This document shows positions 16,745 through 27,470 of a stretch of DNA of 64,000 nt, in pieces. How positions within the stretch are numbered: position 1 is the first letter of the stretch; the number at the start of each line of letters is the position of its first letter. Under the pieces are notes generated by a model. The model was not told where the DNA came from and did no database searches. It was given only the letters and a program-made list of their open reading frames with translations. A program made the position numbers and the translations under genes. Source of the stretch: Solitalea agri (GTDB taxonomy: Bacteria > Bacteroidota > Bacteroidia > Sphingobacteriales > Sphingobacteriaceae); contig NZ_JAMWYS010000028.1 in NCBI RefSeq assembly GCF_023914155.1, forward strand, positions 248,001 to 312,000, read 5' to 3'.

Positions 16745-19183
16745 ATGAAAGTTTTAAAATTTGGTGGTTCATCAGTTGCATCAGCAGAAAACATTGACAA
16801 GGTTGTTGCAATTGTTAAAGAGAAATCGGAAGAAGGGAAATTGGCTGTATTTGTATCGGCCTTGAGGGGTATTACAGATAAACTAATTGCAGCCGGAAAA
16901 ATGGCAGCACAAGGAAATGAAGATTATAAAGATGTTTTAAACGAGATTGAGAACAGGCATTTGGCCGAAGTTCGCAAGCTCATTCCTATAGCTAATCAGA
17001 GTGCTGTACTAAGTCAGGTTAAAAAGCTGCTTAATGAACTCGAAAGCACCTGTGAGGGAGTATTTCTTATTGGAGAGCTCTCCTCAAAAACCCTCGATCG
17101 CATTATGTCGAAAGGCGAGCTTTTATCTTCTTTTATCATTGCAGAGCGTATGAAATCAGAGGGTGTAAATGTGTCGCTAAAAGATACAAGGGAACTTATC
17201 AAAACCGACTCAAATTTTGGTAAAGCCGCTGTTGATTTTGAAACAACCAATTTGCGTTGTTGGCAATATTTTAACCAAGCTAGTGATGTAACGGTTTTGC
17301 CAGGCTTTGTAGCTACTAATGAAAATGGAGAAACTACAACATTGGGCCGTGGCGGTTCTGATTATTCAGCAGCTATTGTTGCAGGTGCAATTAATGCAGA
17401 GGTGCTTGAAATTTGGACCGATGTAAGCGGTATGATGACTGCAGATCCTCGAGTAGTAAGTCAGGCTTATCCAATTGAACGAATTTCTTATGGTGAAGCA
17501 TTTGAGCTTTCTCATTTCGGAGCCAAAGTCATTTATCCGCCAACTATCCAGCCGGTTTTAGAGAAAAGGATCCCTGTGTGGGTGAAGAACACTTTTGCTC
17601 CTGATGATGCAGGAACCCTGATCCATGAGAATGGCAATGGTAACGATACCATGGTTAAAGGGATTTCGAGCATTAATAAGATTGCCTTAATGAGCTTGGA
17701 AGGAAGTGGTATGGTGGGTGTTCCGGGCTTTTCAAAGCGTTTGTTTGAGGCTTTAGCGCGTGAAGCAGTAAATGTTATCCTTATCACGCAAAGTTCTTCT
17801 GAACATTCAATTTGTGTAGCCATCAACGAAGCAGATATCATCAAAGCTAAAACAGCTATCGATAGTGAGTTTGCTTTTGAGATAAGCGTTAAAAAAGTGG
17901 ATCCGGTAATGATTGAACGAGAGCTTTCTATTGTAGCATTAATAGGCGACAAGATGAAGAATCATGCAGGGGTAAGTGGTAAAATGTTCAGCGCCTTAGG
18001 TAAAAATGGTATAAACATCAGGGCCATTGCTCAAGGTTCATCTGAAAAGAATATTTCAACAGTAATTAATGAGAAGGACGTTAAAAAAGGACTCAACGTA
18101 TTACACGAGGAGTTCTTTGAGAAACCTATAAAGCAGCTTAACTTATTTATTACCGGAGTGGGTAATGTTGGGAGCAAGCTTTTAGATCAGATTAAGAAAC
18201 AACAGCGCTTTTTAAGTGAGGAACTTCGCTTAAATGTACGTGTTGTAGGCTTGGCTAACTCAAAGAAAATGGCCTTTAATGATGAAGGGATTTGCCTCGA
18301 AAGCTGGAAGGAACAATTAGAAGGCGGTGAGCCGATGACTTTAACTTCGTTTGCTAAACATGCAAAGGCTAAAAATATGCGTAACAGTGTATTTGTGGAT
18401 AATTCTGCTAGTGAAGATGTAGCCATGATCTACAATGATTACTTGAAAAGTAGCATATCAGTTGTGACCTGTAATAAAATTGCCGCCGCTTCCGCCTATC
18501 AGAACTACCGCAGCTTAAAACGCGCAGCAATGGATCATAACGTTTCATTCTTGTTCGAAACCAATGTGGGGGCAGGATTGCCGATCATTGGAACCTTGAA
18601 CGACATGGTTCGCAGCGGTGACCGCATTCGTAAAATAGAAGCGGTGTTATCAGGCAGTTTAAACTTCATCTTTAACAACTTTAAAACAGGTGTTTCATTT
18701 GAAGAAATTGTTCGTCAAGCACAAACTGAGGGTTATACTGAGCCAGATCCACGCATCGACCTAACCGGTACCGATGTAAAACGCAAGATCCTGATACTTA
18801 TTCGTGAAAGCGGTGTGGCAATGGAAATGGATGATATTAACTCTGATCCGTTTATGCCGGCCGATTGCCTTGAAGGTTCGGTGGATAATTTCTTTGAGAA
18901 ATTAAAAGAGCACAAACAAGTTTTCGATGATTTGTATACTGAAGCGTCAGCTAAAGGAGAGAAATTAAAATTTGTGGCTACCTACGACAATGGAAAAGCT
19001 TCTGTTGGATTAAAATCAGTGGCGCCTGAGCATCCGCTTTATAAGTTGGATGGGAAAGATAATATCGTATTGTTTACCACCGACAGATATCCTGACCAAC
19101 CATTAATTGTAAAAGGAGCTGGTGCAGGCGCTGATGTTACAGCTTCTGGGATTTTTGCTGATATTATCAAAACTGTTCTTTAA
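16745..19183 (+). CDS. thrA: bifunctional aspartokinase / homoserine dehydrogenase I
   Basis: The 812-residue fusion starts with the aspartokinase motif MKVLKFGGSSVA and has the GRGGSDYSAAI substrate-binding block. Two ACT regulatory domains lie near residues 315-460 (for instance LSIVALIGDKMKNHAGVSGKMFSALGKNGINI). From about 465 homoserine dehydrogenase follows: LFITGVGNVGSKLL binds NAD(P), and the AVLSGSLNFIFN and DLTGTDVKRK motifs form the catalytic part. It supplies two steps of the aspartate pathway. ACT domains imply feedback inhibition by threonine. It leads the thrA-thrB-thrC operon after a Thr/Ile leader. Confidence 0.97.
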   Translation: MKVLKFGGSSVASAENIDKVVAIVKEKSEEGKLAVFVSALRGITDKLIAAGKMAAQGNEDYKDVLNEIENRHLAEVRKLIPIANQSAVLSQVKKLLNELESTCEGVFLIGELSSKTLDRIMSKGELLSSFIIAERMKSEGVNVSLKDTRELIKTDSNFGKAAVDFETTNLRCWQYFNQASDVTVLPGFVATNENGETTTLGRGGSDYSAAIVAGAINAEVLEIWTDVSGMMTADPRVVSQAYPIERISYGEAFELSHFGAKVIYPPTIQPVLEKRIPVWVKNTFAPDDAGTLIHENGNGNDTMVKGISSINKIALMSLEGSGMVGVPGFSKRLFEALAREAVNVILITQSSSEHSICVAINEADIIKAKTAIDSEFAFEISVKKVDPVMIERELSIVALIGDKMKNHAGVSGKMFSALGKNGINIRAIAQGSSEKNISTVINEKDVKKGLNVLHEEFFEKPIKQLNLFITGVGNVGSKLLDQIKKQQRFLSEELRLNVRVVGLANSKKMAFNDEGICLESWKEQLEGGEPMTLTSFAKHAKAKNMRNSVFVDNSASEDVAMIYNDYLKSSISVVTCNKIAAASAYQNYRSLKRAAMDHNVSFLFETNVGAGLPIIGTLNDMVRSGDRIRKIEAVLSGSLNFIFNNFKTGVSFEEIVRQAQTEGYTEPDPRIDLTGTDVKRKILILIRESGVAMEMDDINSDPFMPADCLEGSVDNFFEKLKEHKQVFDDLYTEASAKGEKLKFVATYDNGKASVGLKSVAPEHPLYKLDGKDNIVLFTTDRYPDQPLIVKGAGAGADVTASGIFADIIKTVL

Positions 19184-19203
19184 TAGCCGGTTCAACATAA
19201 CTC

Positions 19204-20133
19204 ATGAAAGAAATAAGAATTTTTGCCCCTGGAACTGTTGCCAATGTTGCTTGCGGTTTTGATGTAATGGGCTTTGCGTTAGATAGTCCGGGAGATGAAA
19301 TGGTTTTACGGACAATCCCCGAAAAAACGGTTCGTATTACTAAGGTGGATGGGTTTAACCTTCCGCTCGAAGCTGCCAAGAATGTGGCCGGCGTTGCTTT
19401 ACTTTCGCTTTTGAATGAAGTAAAAGAAATGGTTGGTTTTGAAGTTGAGATCTATAAAAAGATAAAACCCGGCAGCGGGATCGGATCAAGTGCAGCAAGT
19501 TCAGCAGGTGCCGTGGTAGCTGCAAATAAGCTTTTGGGAGAACCATTTTCGAAAACTGACTTGGCTCGTTTTGCGATGGAAGGAGAGCGTTTAGCATCGG
19601 GTACAGCTCATGCCGACAATGTTGCTCCGGCAATTTTTGGAGGTTTTACCTTGGTTCGCAGTTATCAGCCTTTAGATATTATTAGTATTGATACCCCTGA
19701 TGAGCTTTATGCAACAGTCATCCATCCTCAAATAGAAGTAAAAACTTCTGATGCACGCGAAATCTTAAAGCGTAATGTGCTGCTGAAAGATGCGATCAGA
19801 CAATGGGGTAATGTTGGCGGATTGGTAGCAGGATTAATGAAATCAGACTATAATTTGATCAGCCGTTCATTGGAGGATGCTATTGTCGAACCGATCCGTT
19901 CGATTTTGATACCAGCTTTTCAGGAAGTGAAACTGAAGTCGAAAGAAGCAGGTGCATTGGGAGGTGGGATTTCGGGCTCAGGTCCATCCATTTTTATGCT
20001 AAGCCGTGGCGAAGAAACTGCCCAAAGGGTTAAATCAATAATGGCCGAGATCTATGATAAGGTTGGTATCGATTATGACATTCATTTGTCGAAAGTGAAT
20101 AAAGAAGGTGTCAAAGTGGTTAATGGCAGATAG
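19204..20133 (+). CDS. thrB: homoserine kinase
   Basis: The 309-residue GHMP kinase carries the ATP-binding motif KPGSGIGSSAASSAGAV at about residues 89-105 and the C-terminal GGISGSGPSIFML motif. It phosphorylates homoserine for ThrC. It starts 20 bases after thrA and belongs to the same operon. Confidence 0.96.
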   Translation: MKEIRIFAPGTVANVACGFDVMGFALDSPGDEMVLRTIPEKTVRITKVDGFNLPLEAAKNVAGVALLSLLNEVKEMVGFEVEIYKKIKPGSGIGSSAASSAGAVVAANKLLGEPFSKTDLARFAMEGERLASGTAHADNVAPAIFGGFTLVRSYQPLDIISIDTPDELYATVIHPQIEVKTSDAREILKRNVLLKDAIRQWGNVGGLVAGLMKSDYNLISRSLEDAIVEPIRSILIPAFQEVKLKSKEAGALGGGISGSGPSIFMLSRGEETAQRVKSIMAEIYDKVGIDYDIHLSKVNKEGVKVVNGR

Positions 20134-20205
20134 TTCATGGGCATGCAAGCGCTGTGTTCAAACGCAATTAATAACAATTAACCAAGAACTATTAACTATT
20201 AAATT

Positions 20206-21522
20206 ATGAACTATTTCAGTTTAAATCATAAAGCCCCAAAGGTGAAATTCAGCGAAGCGGTGGTAAAAGGCCTTGCTCCCGACAAAGGATTGTATTTTCC
20301 AGAGTCCATTACTCCCTTAGCTAAAGAATTTATTGAGAATATTGATAATTATTCTAAGGAAGAAATTGCTTTTCAGGCAATTAAGCAGTTTGTTGGTGAT
20401 GAAATAAGCGAGACGGATTTACGTCGAATCGTTGCTGAAACCATCAATTTTGATTTTCCTTTAGTTGCAGTTGAACCAAATGTGTACTCTTTAGAGCTTT
20501 TTCATGGGCCAACGCTCGCCTTTAAAGATGTAGGTGCTCGCTTTATGGCTCGTTGTTTAGGGGCTTTCTCAAAATTTGAAGAGAAGAAAGTTACGGTGCT
20601 TGTGGCAACATCGGGAGATACTGGTGGAGCTGTGGCCGATGGTTTTTTGGGAGTTCCCGGCGTTGAGGTCGTGATACTTTATCCAAGTGGTAAGGTTAGC
20701 GATATACAGGAAAAACAACTGACCACTCTTGGTAAAAATATAAAGGCTTTAGAAGTTAATGGAACGTTTGACGATTGCCAGCGTATGGTTAAAACCGCCT
20801 TTTTAGATGAAGACTTAAATAAGGCTCTTAACCTTACTTCTGCAAACTCTATTAATGTTGCTCGTTGGTTGCCTCAAATGTTTTATTACTTTTTCGCTTA
20901 TCAGCAGCTGAAAGACAAAACCAAGAAATTGGTTGTTTCGGTGCCAAGTGGAAACTTCGGTAATATTTGCGCCGGAATGATGGCCAAAAAACTAGGTTTG
21001 CCAATTGATCTTTTTGTGGCTTCAACTAACGCCAATAAAGTAGTGACCGAATATTTGAACACCGGTGATTATTTGCCAAAACCATCGGTTCAAACAATTT
21101 CAAACGCCATGGATGTTGGTGAGCCTAGCAATTTTATCAGAATTGAAGAGTTGCACGATAAAAGCTTTAACGTATTAAAGTCATCGCTTTTGAGTTTTAG
21201 TTACACTGATGATGAAACCAAAGCGGTGATGCGTGATGTGAAAAAACAAACCGGCTATGTGCTCGACCCTCATGGAGCAGTAGGCTATCTGGGTTTAAAA
21301 GAAGCGCTTATACAAAGCGATAATGCTCAGGGAATTTTTCTGGAAACCGCACATCCATGCAAATTTATTGATGTGGTAGAAGATACATTAGGTGAAAAGG
21401 TAACTATTCCATCAGAACTGGAAAGCCTGCTTTCTAAAGAAAAGGTGTCTGTGCTACTCGAAAACAATTATAATCAGCTTAAAGAACTGCTTTTGAAAAG
21501 CGTTGATATTCAATTGGTTTAA
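20206..21522 (+). CDS. thrC: threonine synthase
   Basis: The 438-residue PLP enzyme converts phosphohomoserine to threonine. The cofactor Lys is in FHGPTLAFKDVGARFMA, the phosphate loop is VPSGNFGNICAG, and the SGDTGGAV segment contacts substrate. The start YFSLNHKAPKVKFSEAV is typical of the shorter bacterial type. The gene lies 72 bases after thrB without an obvious terminator between them. Confidence 0.96.
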   Translation: MNYFSLNHKAPKVKFSEAVVKGLAPDKGLYFPESITPLAKEFIENIDNYSKEEIAFQAIKQFVGDEISETDLRRIVAETINFDFPLVAVEPNVYSLELFHGPTLAFKDVGARFMARCLGAFSKFEEKKVTVLVATSGDTGGAVADGFLGVPGVEVVILYPSGKVSDIQEKQLTTLGKNIKALEVNGTFDDCQRMVKTAFLDEDLNKALNLTSANSINVARWLPQMFYYFFAYQQLKDKTKKLVVSVPSGNFGNICAGMMAKKLGLPIDLFVASTNANKVVTEYLNTGDYLPKPSVQTISNAMDVGEPSNFIRIEELHDKSFNVLKSSLLSFSYTDDETKAVMRDVKKQTGYVLDPHGAVGYLGLKEALIQSDNAQGIFLETAHPCKFIDVVEDTLGEKVTIPSELESLLSKEKVSVLLENNYNQLKELLLKSVDIQLV

Positions 21523-21632
21523 AGCTGGGTTTGGTGAACTAATGTCAGTTATTTTTACGTTAATTACTTTAAATTGATTAACTTATAATTACTGATATTA
21601 GTTCATTTACTAACTGTTTAAAACCATATTTT

Positions 21633-23033
21633 ATGAAGTCCAAACGTTCTCCCTCATTTTGGATAATTATTGCTGCCTTTTTGGCTCTTCCTATCATTGT
21701 ATCCACCTCTTGTAAGAAAAATTCAGATTCCGATCCGGTACCTCCTGTAACGGCGGGCGATGTGCGAGATAGTGTTTATCTGGTAGCAGAAACTTTTTAT
21801 TTATGGGTTGATAATTTGCCGTCGGAAGAAGTTTTTAAAGCTACGTCTTTAGCGGGTCCTGATGAGGTAATTGAAAAAGTTAAAACCTATAGTCCATTAT
21901 TAAATGGTAAACATATAGATCATTATAGTTTTGGTTTACCCAAGGCTGATTACGATAATCTAGCCAATGGTAATGAATCAGATTTTGGCTGCGGTTTTAA
22001 ATTTAACAGAATTTCATCAGGTGACTATTCTGATGACCTTCGTATCACCTATGTGTATAAAAACTCATCTGCAGGTGCTCAAAATGTGGCCCGAGGTTGG
22101 AGAGTAATGTCTATAAACGGTGTTGCTGCCAACACTGATAATATTAGTGCTTTGAACACCGCCTTGAATAGCAACTCAATTTCTGTAGTGTTTAAAACTC
22201 CAGCGAATGCTACTAAGACACTTACTTTAGGTTCTAGTACTTATAGTGCCAATACCGTAATTAAAAGTTCAGTGATTGATTTGGGAGCTAAGAAAGTTGG
22301 CTATATCATGTTTAACACTTTTTTTGGTACTGCAATTCAGGAGATTTCTGCTGCCTTTGATGATTTTGCTTCTAAAAATGTTACAGATGTTGTGGTAGAT
22401 TTACGTTATAACGGTGGCGGAAGAGTTGATATTGCTGAACATTTTGCCAATTTGCTGGCACCCGCAGCAGCAAAAAATAAACTAATGTATTCTGATCAGC
22501 ATAATGCCTTATTGACAAATGAAGGATGGAATGAAAGCGTTAAATTCGACAATTCAGCTCAAAAACTTCCTTTGCTCAGTAAAGTAGCTTTTATTGGCAC
22601 CAGCGGTACAGCATCGGCGAGTGAATTGTTAATCAATGTACTCAAGCCTTATTTAGGTGAGAATCAGAAATTGTTCGGAGCGACCACTTATGGTAAACCG
22701 GTTGGTTTTTATCCTATAACCATCAATCGGGGACTTAGTGATGCCTATACTACTTTAATTGTTGCAGTTAAGTCAACTAACTCGGCTGGAACAAGTGATT
22801 ATTTTCAAGGGTTTACTCCCGATGGATTAGCTAAAGATGATCTGACTAAAGATTTTGGTGATTCTGAGGAAGCGTCATTAAAGGCTGCTTTAGGGTGGAT
22901 TCAGAATGGCGTTATTTCTACATCGGCAGCTGCAACCGAATCGGTTACTCGTCCAAGCCCGATTGTAGAGGCTGCTAATGCTAAGTTCGATCGCTCATTT
23001 AAAGGATCAATTTTTAAAGAAAAAAAACATTAA
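21633..23033 (+). CDS. S41 family peptidase lipoprotein
   Basis: The 466-residue protein has a lipoprotein signal (lipobox STSC, Cys27). An N-terminal helical domain and a degenerate PDZ-like region (GWRVMSINGVAA) follow, and then the S41 protease core: FIGTSGTASASELLIN holds the nucleophilic Ser and TTYGKPVGF the catalytic Lys. It is expected on the outer membrane or facing the periplasm. Many Bacteroidota carry several such lipoproteins; the substrate is unknown. Confidence 0.88.
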   Translation: MKSKRSPSFWIIIAAFLALPIIVSTSCKKNSDSDPVPPVTAGDVRDSVYLVAETFYLWVDNLPSEEVFKATSLAGPDEVIEKVKTYSPLLNGKHIDHYSFGLPKADYDNLANGNESDFGCGFKFNRISSGDYSDDLRITYVYKNSSAGAQNVARGWRVMSINGVAANTDNISALNTALNSNSISVVFKTPANATKTLTLGSSTYSANTVIKSSVIDLGAKKVGYIMFNTFFGTAIQEISAAFDDFASKNVTDVVVDLRYNGGGRVDIAEHFANLLAPAAAKNKLMYSDQHNALLTNEGWNESVKFDNSAQKLPLLSKVAFIGTSGTASASELLINVLKPYLGENQKLFGATTYGKPVGFYPITINRGLSDAYTTLIVAVKSTNSAGTSDYFQGFTPDGLAKDDLTKDFGDSEEASLKAALGWIQNGVISTSAAATESVTRPSPIVEAANAKFDRSFKGSIFKEKKH

Positions 23034-23061
23034 GCTAGTTTAGCAATAAACCTTGTGTGTT

Positions 23062-23095
23062 AACAAGCGGACTTATGATAATAGGTTCGCTTGTT
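23062..23095 (+). terminator. terminator after S41 lipoprotein gene
   Basis: AACAAGCG pairs with CGCTTGTT, extended inward by four more pairs including G-U wobbles, giving a stem of about 12 bp followed by TTGCGTTT. Confidence 0.7.
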
Positions 23096-23211
23096 TGCGT
23101 TTAATGCAATGAATTTTATAGATATAAAATGATAAAATTCACCTCTTTGGAGTGGAAAAACTCTAAATTTGCCCGCCAATAATAAATAGTTTTTTATTCA
23201 AAATATAACAT

Positions 23212-24612
23212 ATGGAATACCGCATAGAAAAGGACACCATGGGTGAAGTTCAGGTTCCGGCAGAGAAATTCTGGGGAGCTCAAACTCAACGTTCAATCGA
23301 AAATTTTAAGATTGCGCAAGACATCAACAAAATGCCAAAAGAAATTGTTAAGGCATTTGCTTACCTGAAAAAAGCGGCTGCATTAACTAACTTGGATGCA
23401 GGTGTATTATCAAAAGAAAAATCTGACTTGATCGGTAAAGCTTGCGATGAAATTTTGGGAGGTAAACTTGATGATCAGTTTCCGTTGGTTGTTTGGCAAA
23501 CAGGTTCAGGAACCCAATCGAATATGAACGTGAATGAGGTTGTTGCATACCGCGCTCATGTGCTAAACGGTGGTCAGTTAACAGATAAAGACAAAGTATT
23601 AAACCCGAATGATGATGTGAACAAATCACAGTCGTCAAATGATACTTTTCCAACAGCTATGCACATTGCTGCATACAAAATGCTGATTGAAACTACTATT
23701 CCAGGTATTACTAAATTAAGAGACACTCTTGCAGCTAAAGCTGAAGCATTTAAGCACGTAGTTAAAATTGGTCGTACGCACTTTATGGATGCAACTCCAT
23801 TAACCTTAGGTCAGGAGTTTTCAGGTTATGTTTCTCAATTAAACCATGGCTTAAAAGCCATCAATAATACCTTGGCGCATCTTTCGGAATTAGCTTTGGG
23901 TGGAACTGCCGTTGGAACAGGAATTAACACCCCAAAAGGTTATTCAGAGAATGTGGCTAAACACATTGCTAACTTAACAGGACTGCCTTTTGTAACTGCT
24001 GAGAATAAGTTTGAAGCCTTAGCTGCTCACGATGCAATTGTTGAAGCTCATGGTGCTTTAAAAACAGTTGCTGTTAGCATGATGAAAATCGGTAACGATA
24101 TCCGAATGTTATCATCTGGTCCTCGTTCAGGTATTGGTGAGATCCATATTCCGGATAATGAGCCAGGTTCTTCAATTATGCCAGGTAAAGTAAACCCTAC
24201 TCAATGTGAAGCTATGACCATGGTTGCAGCTCAGGTTTTAGGAAACGATGTAGCAATTAATATTGGAGGTTCAAACGGTCACTTTGAATTGAACGTTTTC
24301 AAGCCAATGATGATCTATAACTTCTTGCATTCAGCGCGTTTAATTGGTGATGTTTGTGTTTCTTTCAATGATAAATGTGCGACCGGGATTGAGCCAATTG
24401 AGAAGAACATTAGCAACCACCTGAACAATTCGTTGATGCTTGTAACTTCCTTAAATACAAAAATTGGGTATTACAAAGCAGCTGAAATTGCTCAAACAGC
24501 ACACAAACAAGGTAAAACTTTAAAAGAAACTGCTGTTGAATTAGGTTATGTTACGGCTGAACAGTTCGACGAGTGGGTTAACCCATTAGATATGGTAGGT
24601 GAAATTAAGTAA
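23212..24612 (+). CDS. fumC: class II fumarate hydratase
   Basis: This 466-residue enzyme of the citric acid cycle has the superfamily signature [15 protein letters not shown] and the active-site region [20 protein letters not shown], with [15 protein letters not shown] near the N-terminus. Length is typical. A perfect TAAATTTG -7 element is at 23164-23171; a TTTG at 23146-23149 is closer than usual to it. A strong terminator follows the gene. Confidence 0.97.
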   Translation: MEYRIEKDTMGEVQVPAEKFWGAQTQRSIENFKIAQDINKMPKEIVKAFAYLKKAAALTNLDAGVLSKEKSDLIGKACDEILGGKLDDQFPLVVWQTGSGTQSNMNVNEVVAYRAHVLNGGQLTDKDKVLNPNDDVNKSQSSNDTFPTAMHIAAYKMLIETTIPGITKLRDTLAAKAEAFKHVVKIGRTHFMDATPLTLGQEFSGYVSQLNHGLKAINNTLAHLSELALGGTAVGTGINTPKGYSENVAKHIANLTGLPFVTAENKFEALAAHDAIVEAHGALKTVAVSMMKIGNDIRMLSSGPRSGIGEIHIPDNEPGSSIMPGKVNPTQCEAMTMVAAQVLGNDVAINIGGSNGHFELNVFKPMMIYNFLHSARLIGDVCVSFNDKCATGIEPIEKNISNHLNNSLMLVTSLNTKIGYYKAAEIAQTAHKQGKTLKETAVELGYVTAEQFDEWVNPLDMVGEIK

Positions 24613-24623
24613 CCTATAACAAT

Positions 24624-24655
24624 AAGTGTGATTGTCAATTTTGGCAATCACACTT
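24624..24655 (+). terminator. terminator after fumC
   Basis: An 11-bp perfect stem (AAGTGTGATTG with CAATCACACTT), extended by two inner pairs, is followed by CTTTTTC. Confidence 0.92.
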
Positions 24656-24750
24656 TCTTTTTCAGTTTTATATTCCCCGTATAAAATTTACCAATTACCT
24701 TTTGTTCAATATTATTTATTTTGCCTTTTTAACAGTTATTAGCAATTGTA

Positions 24751-25326
24751 ATGAGCAGACTTACCACCGAAGAAAGACAACAAAGGTCATTGTTAAACCT
24801 GCAGAGATTAAGAGAGCAATCGCGTAGAGATAGAGCCATTAATTTTTTATATCGAAAAAGTAAATTCTTTAAGGTGACTGTCTATGTCAGGTGCTTTTTT
24901 ATTCTTTTTACAGTTCTGAATTATCTGCCGTTCTTACCTTTCAAATCGACTCCAGAGGAAGTTACAGGGTACTCTTTTAGTAGCTCTCGGACAAAATATG
25001 GAGGGTCGTCTACTACCAATTATAACTATTCTACAACGGAGGGCAATGTTTACACAACACCAATTGGAGGTTGCGTTAGTATCAATAAGGGTGATCATAT
25101 AATAGCGTATCGAAATGTTTTTTTTAAAGCGACGGCGATTTCAAAAGTGGATAACTCATGCTTTAACTATACTTCTAATATTGCTATGGTAAAAATATTT
25201 CTAACCATGCTATCTATCTTATCCATCCTTACTTTTTTCAAAAGAGGCTGGCTCGAGGAAGAAGAACAGCTGAATGCAATTATGCTTGCCGGTTTAGGGT
25301 TAACTATTTGGTATTTTTTTGCGTAA
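24751..25326 (+). CDS. hypothetical membrane protein
   Basis: I do not recognise this 191-residue protein. The first 40 residues are strongly charged and helical. Membrane helices follow at about 42-64, 147-164 and 175-190. Between the first two is a Ser/Thr/Tyr/Gly-rich non-cytoplasmic stretch (SSSRTKYGGSSTTNYNY) with two later cysteines. No enzymatic motif is visible. It stands alone between the fumC terminator and a GNAT gene. Confidence 0.65.
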   Translation: MSRLTTEERQQRSLLNLQRLREQSRRDRAINFLYRKSKFFKVTVYVRCFFILFTVLNYLPFLPFKSTPEEVTGYSFSSSRTKYGGSSTTNYNYSTTEGNVYTTPIGGCVSINKGDHIIAYRNVFFKATAISKVDNSCFNYTSNIAMVKIFLTMLSILSILTFFKRGWLEEEEQLNAIMLAGLGLTIWYFFA

Positions 25327-25410
25327 TCTAAATAAGTATTTTAAGTAAGACTAATAACCTTATTTAAGTAATCACACTAATAAGACTTAAATTGCTAGGA
25401 AAAACTTGCA

Positions 25411-25971
25411 ATGAACAGCACCCCTATTCAAACCCCTCGTCTCGTCCTTCGTCCTATCCTTCCGGAAGATGAATCAGCACTTTTTGAGCTCGATTCCAAC
25501 CCGGAAGTGCATCGTTATTTAGGAAATAAACCTGTAAAGGCTATTGATGAAATACAGGAAGTTATTAAAATGATCCATCAGCAATACAAAGAAAACGGGA
25601 TCGGTCGTTGGGCGGTAATTGAAAAGGAATCAGGTAATTTTATGGGTTGGGCTGGGTTGAAATTGGTAAAAGAGCCTGTGAACAATCAGATTAATTACTA
25701 TGATCTCGGTTATCGTTTTATACCAGACTATTGGAACAAAGGATATGCAACAGAGGCTGCATTGGCTTGGGTTGATTATGCCTTTGAACAATTGAATCTT
25801 GATGAATTAATTGGGGTTGCTGATGTAGACAACCTTGGCTCAAGAAAGGTTTTGGAAAAGGTAGGACTAAAGCACGTTGAAACCTTTGATTACCATGGAG
25901 CCGAGCAAGTTTGGCTTAAGATTACACGACAAGACTGGGAGCAATTGAAAAGGAAAGCTTATATTCATTGA
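25411..25971 (+). CDS. GNAT acetyltransferase, RimJ/RimL type
   Basis: The 186-residue protein begins with TPRLVLRPILPEDESALFEL, has DLGYRFIPDYWNKGYATEAALAW for acetyl-CoA binding, and ends with NLGSRKVLEKVGL, all typical of the Acetyltransf_3 group that modifies N-terminal amines or small molecules. The substrate is unknown. The neighbours give no clue. Confidence 0.88.
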   Translation: MNSTPIQTPRLVLRPILPEDESALFELDSNPEVHRYLGNKPVKAIDEIQEVIKMIHQQYKENGIGRWAVIEKESGNFMGWAGLKLVKEPVNNQINYYDLGYRFIPDYWNKGYATEAALAWVDYAFEQLNLDELIGVADVDNLGSRKVLEKVGLKHVETFDYHGAEQVWLKITRQDWEQLKRKAYIH

Positions 25972-26038
25972 TTCAAAACGCTGTTTAACAAGTGGCTATC
26001 AATATATTTAGAGCTCTTTTTCTATTTTTACACAAAGC

Positions 26039-26464
26039 ATGTCCATGAAATCATTAAACATATTACTGGTAGTAGTTTCTTTGGTAACTACAGTTAGTTG
26101 CAAAAAAGATCGGGATGCAGACTTAACGACTAAGTTAACCGGAAGCTGGGAGTGGGTTTATTCAGTTGGCGGTTTGACCGGAAATCAAAAGACTTATCCG
26201 AAGGAAACCTCAAGAGTTGTATTCACCACCGATAAAACCTTTAGAACACTTGCAAATGGGCAAACAATTCGAGAAGGAAAGTATGATATCGTTTATATCG
26301 ATAATATCTTTTCCACCGAAAAAGCTCCGGCAATAAAATTTGTTGACTTGGCAGGTAATAGTGAAGACAATCTGTTTACCATAACAGTCGATACATTGAC
26401 CTTTATAGATAATCATGTTGAGCCATTCGGTCATGTGTACGTTAGGGTGAAAGAGGTGAAATAA
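26039..26464 (+). CDS. small lipocalin-like lipoprotein
   Basis: The 141-residue protein has a lipoprotein signal with lipobox TVSC followed by KKDRD. The mature part starts LTGSWEWVYSVGG and is rich in beta strands, similar to the lipocalin-like lipoproteins common in Bacteroidota. A second start codon at 26045 is equally good. The function is unknown. Confidence 0.65.
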   Translation: MSMKSLNILLVVVSLVTTVSCKKDRDADLTTKLTGSWEWVYSVGGLTGNQKTYPKETSRVVFTTDKTFRTLANGQTIREGKYDIVYIDNIFSTEKAPAIKFVDLAGNSEDNLFTITVDTLTFIDNHVEPFGHVYVRVKEVK

Positions 26465-26609
26465 ATTCAGTTTACAGTAACCGAAAGAAATATTGGCAGA
26501 AGAGACTCAACTCGAAAAATATTGGTATTGTTTTAAAAAAACAGGAAAATAATTAAGATAGACGCGACTAATTTTGATTATCAACTTGAAGATATCGAGG
26601 AAAAAATAA

Positions 26610-27440
26610 ATGCATTTATTCATTAAAAAAACAGCTCTCCTCTTAATCGTTAGTTGTTTGAGCTTTTCTGTTTTTGCTCAGATAAAAAGGTCCAACTTCA
26701 ATGTAGTTGCCTTTTATACAGCTAAGAACGATGAAGCACATATCAGTTTCGTCCATGAAGCTAATCGCTGGTTCACCAAAATGAGTAGTCAATATCATTT
26801 TAAATACGATTCGACTAATAACTGGAATAACCTGAACGAAACGTTTCTTTCTAATTATCAAATCGTGATTTTTCTGGATACCCGACCTGATTCGCTATCT
26901 CAACGATTGACGTTTGAAAAATATATGGAAAGAGGTGGAGCCTGGATGGGCTTTCACTTTGCAGCATTTGCGCTGAATGATTCTTCCTATCCACAAAACT
27001 GGGATTGGTATCATAATAAGTTCTTAGGTTCGGGTGAATATAGTTGCAATACATGGCGACCTACCTCAGCTATTCTGAAAGTGGAAGACAATAAACATTC
27101 GGCTACAAAAGGTCTGCCGAAGACCTTTAAATCTGCTCCTAATGAATGGTATCGATGGAGTAATGACTTACGCCAAAACCCTGAAATTAAAATCTTGTTA
27201 TCAATTGACTCAATGAGCTTCCCTCTGGGAACAGGGCCTAAGCCGAATGAAATATGGCACAAGGGTTATTATCCGGTAGTTTGGACTAACACACGCTATA
27301 AAATGATCTACATCAATATGGGTCATAATGATATTGATTACGAGCACAAGACCAATAAAGAATTGTCGTTTACTTTCGATAATGAAACTCAAAATCAGTT
27401 AGTGATCAATTCTTTGCTATGGCTGGGGAAGAAAAAGTAA
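26610..27440 (+). CDS. ThuA-like domain secreted protein
   Basis: The 276-residue protein has a cleavable signal (FSVFAQ). A ThuA-like, class I glutamine-amidotransferase-like fold follows: FNVVAFYTAKNDEAHISFV, a YQIVIFLD strand, FEKYMERGGAWMGFHFAAF in the nucleophile-elbow region, and the C-terminal PVVWTNTRYKMIYINMGHND. ThuA relatives take part in sugar metabolism or are structural domains. The usual amidotransferase Cys is not seen, as in other ThuA proteins. No carbohydrate genes are adjacent. Confidence 0.8.
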   Translation: MHLFIKKTALLLIVSCLSFSVFAQIKRSNFNVVAFYTAKNDEAHISFVHEANRWFTKMSSQYHFKYDSTNNWNNLNETFLSNYQIVIFLDTRPDSLSQRLTFEKYMERGGAWMGFHFAAFALNDSSYPQNWDWYHNKFLGSGEYSCNTWRPTSAILKVEDNKHSATKGLPKTFKSAPNEWYRWSNDLRQNPEIKILLSIDSMSFPLGTGPKPNEIWHKGYYPVVWTNTRYKMIYINMGHNDIDYEHKTNKELSFTFDNETQNQLVINSLLWLGKKK

Positions 27441-27470
27441 AGGTTGGATATAGCCGTGTGCTAAAGTTAG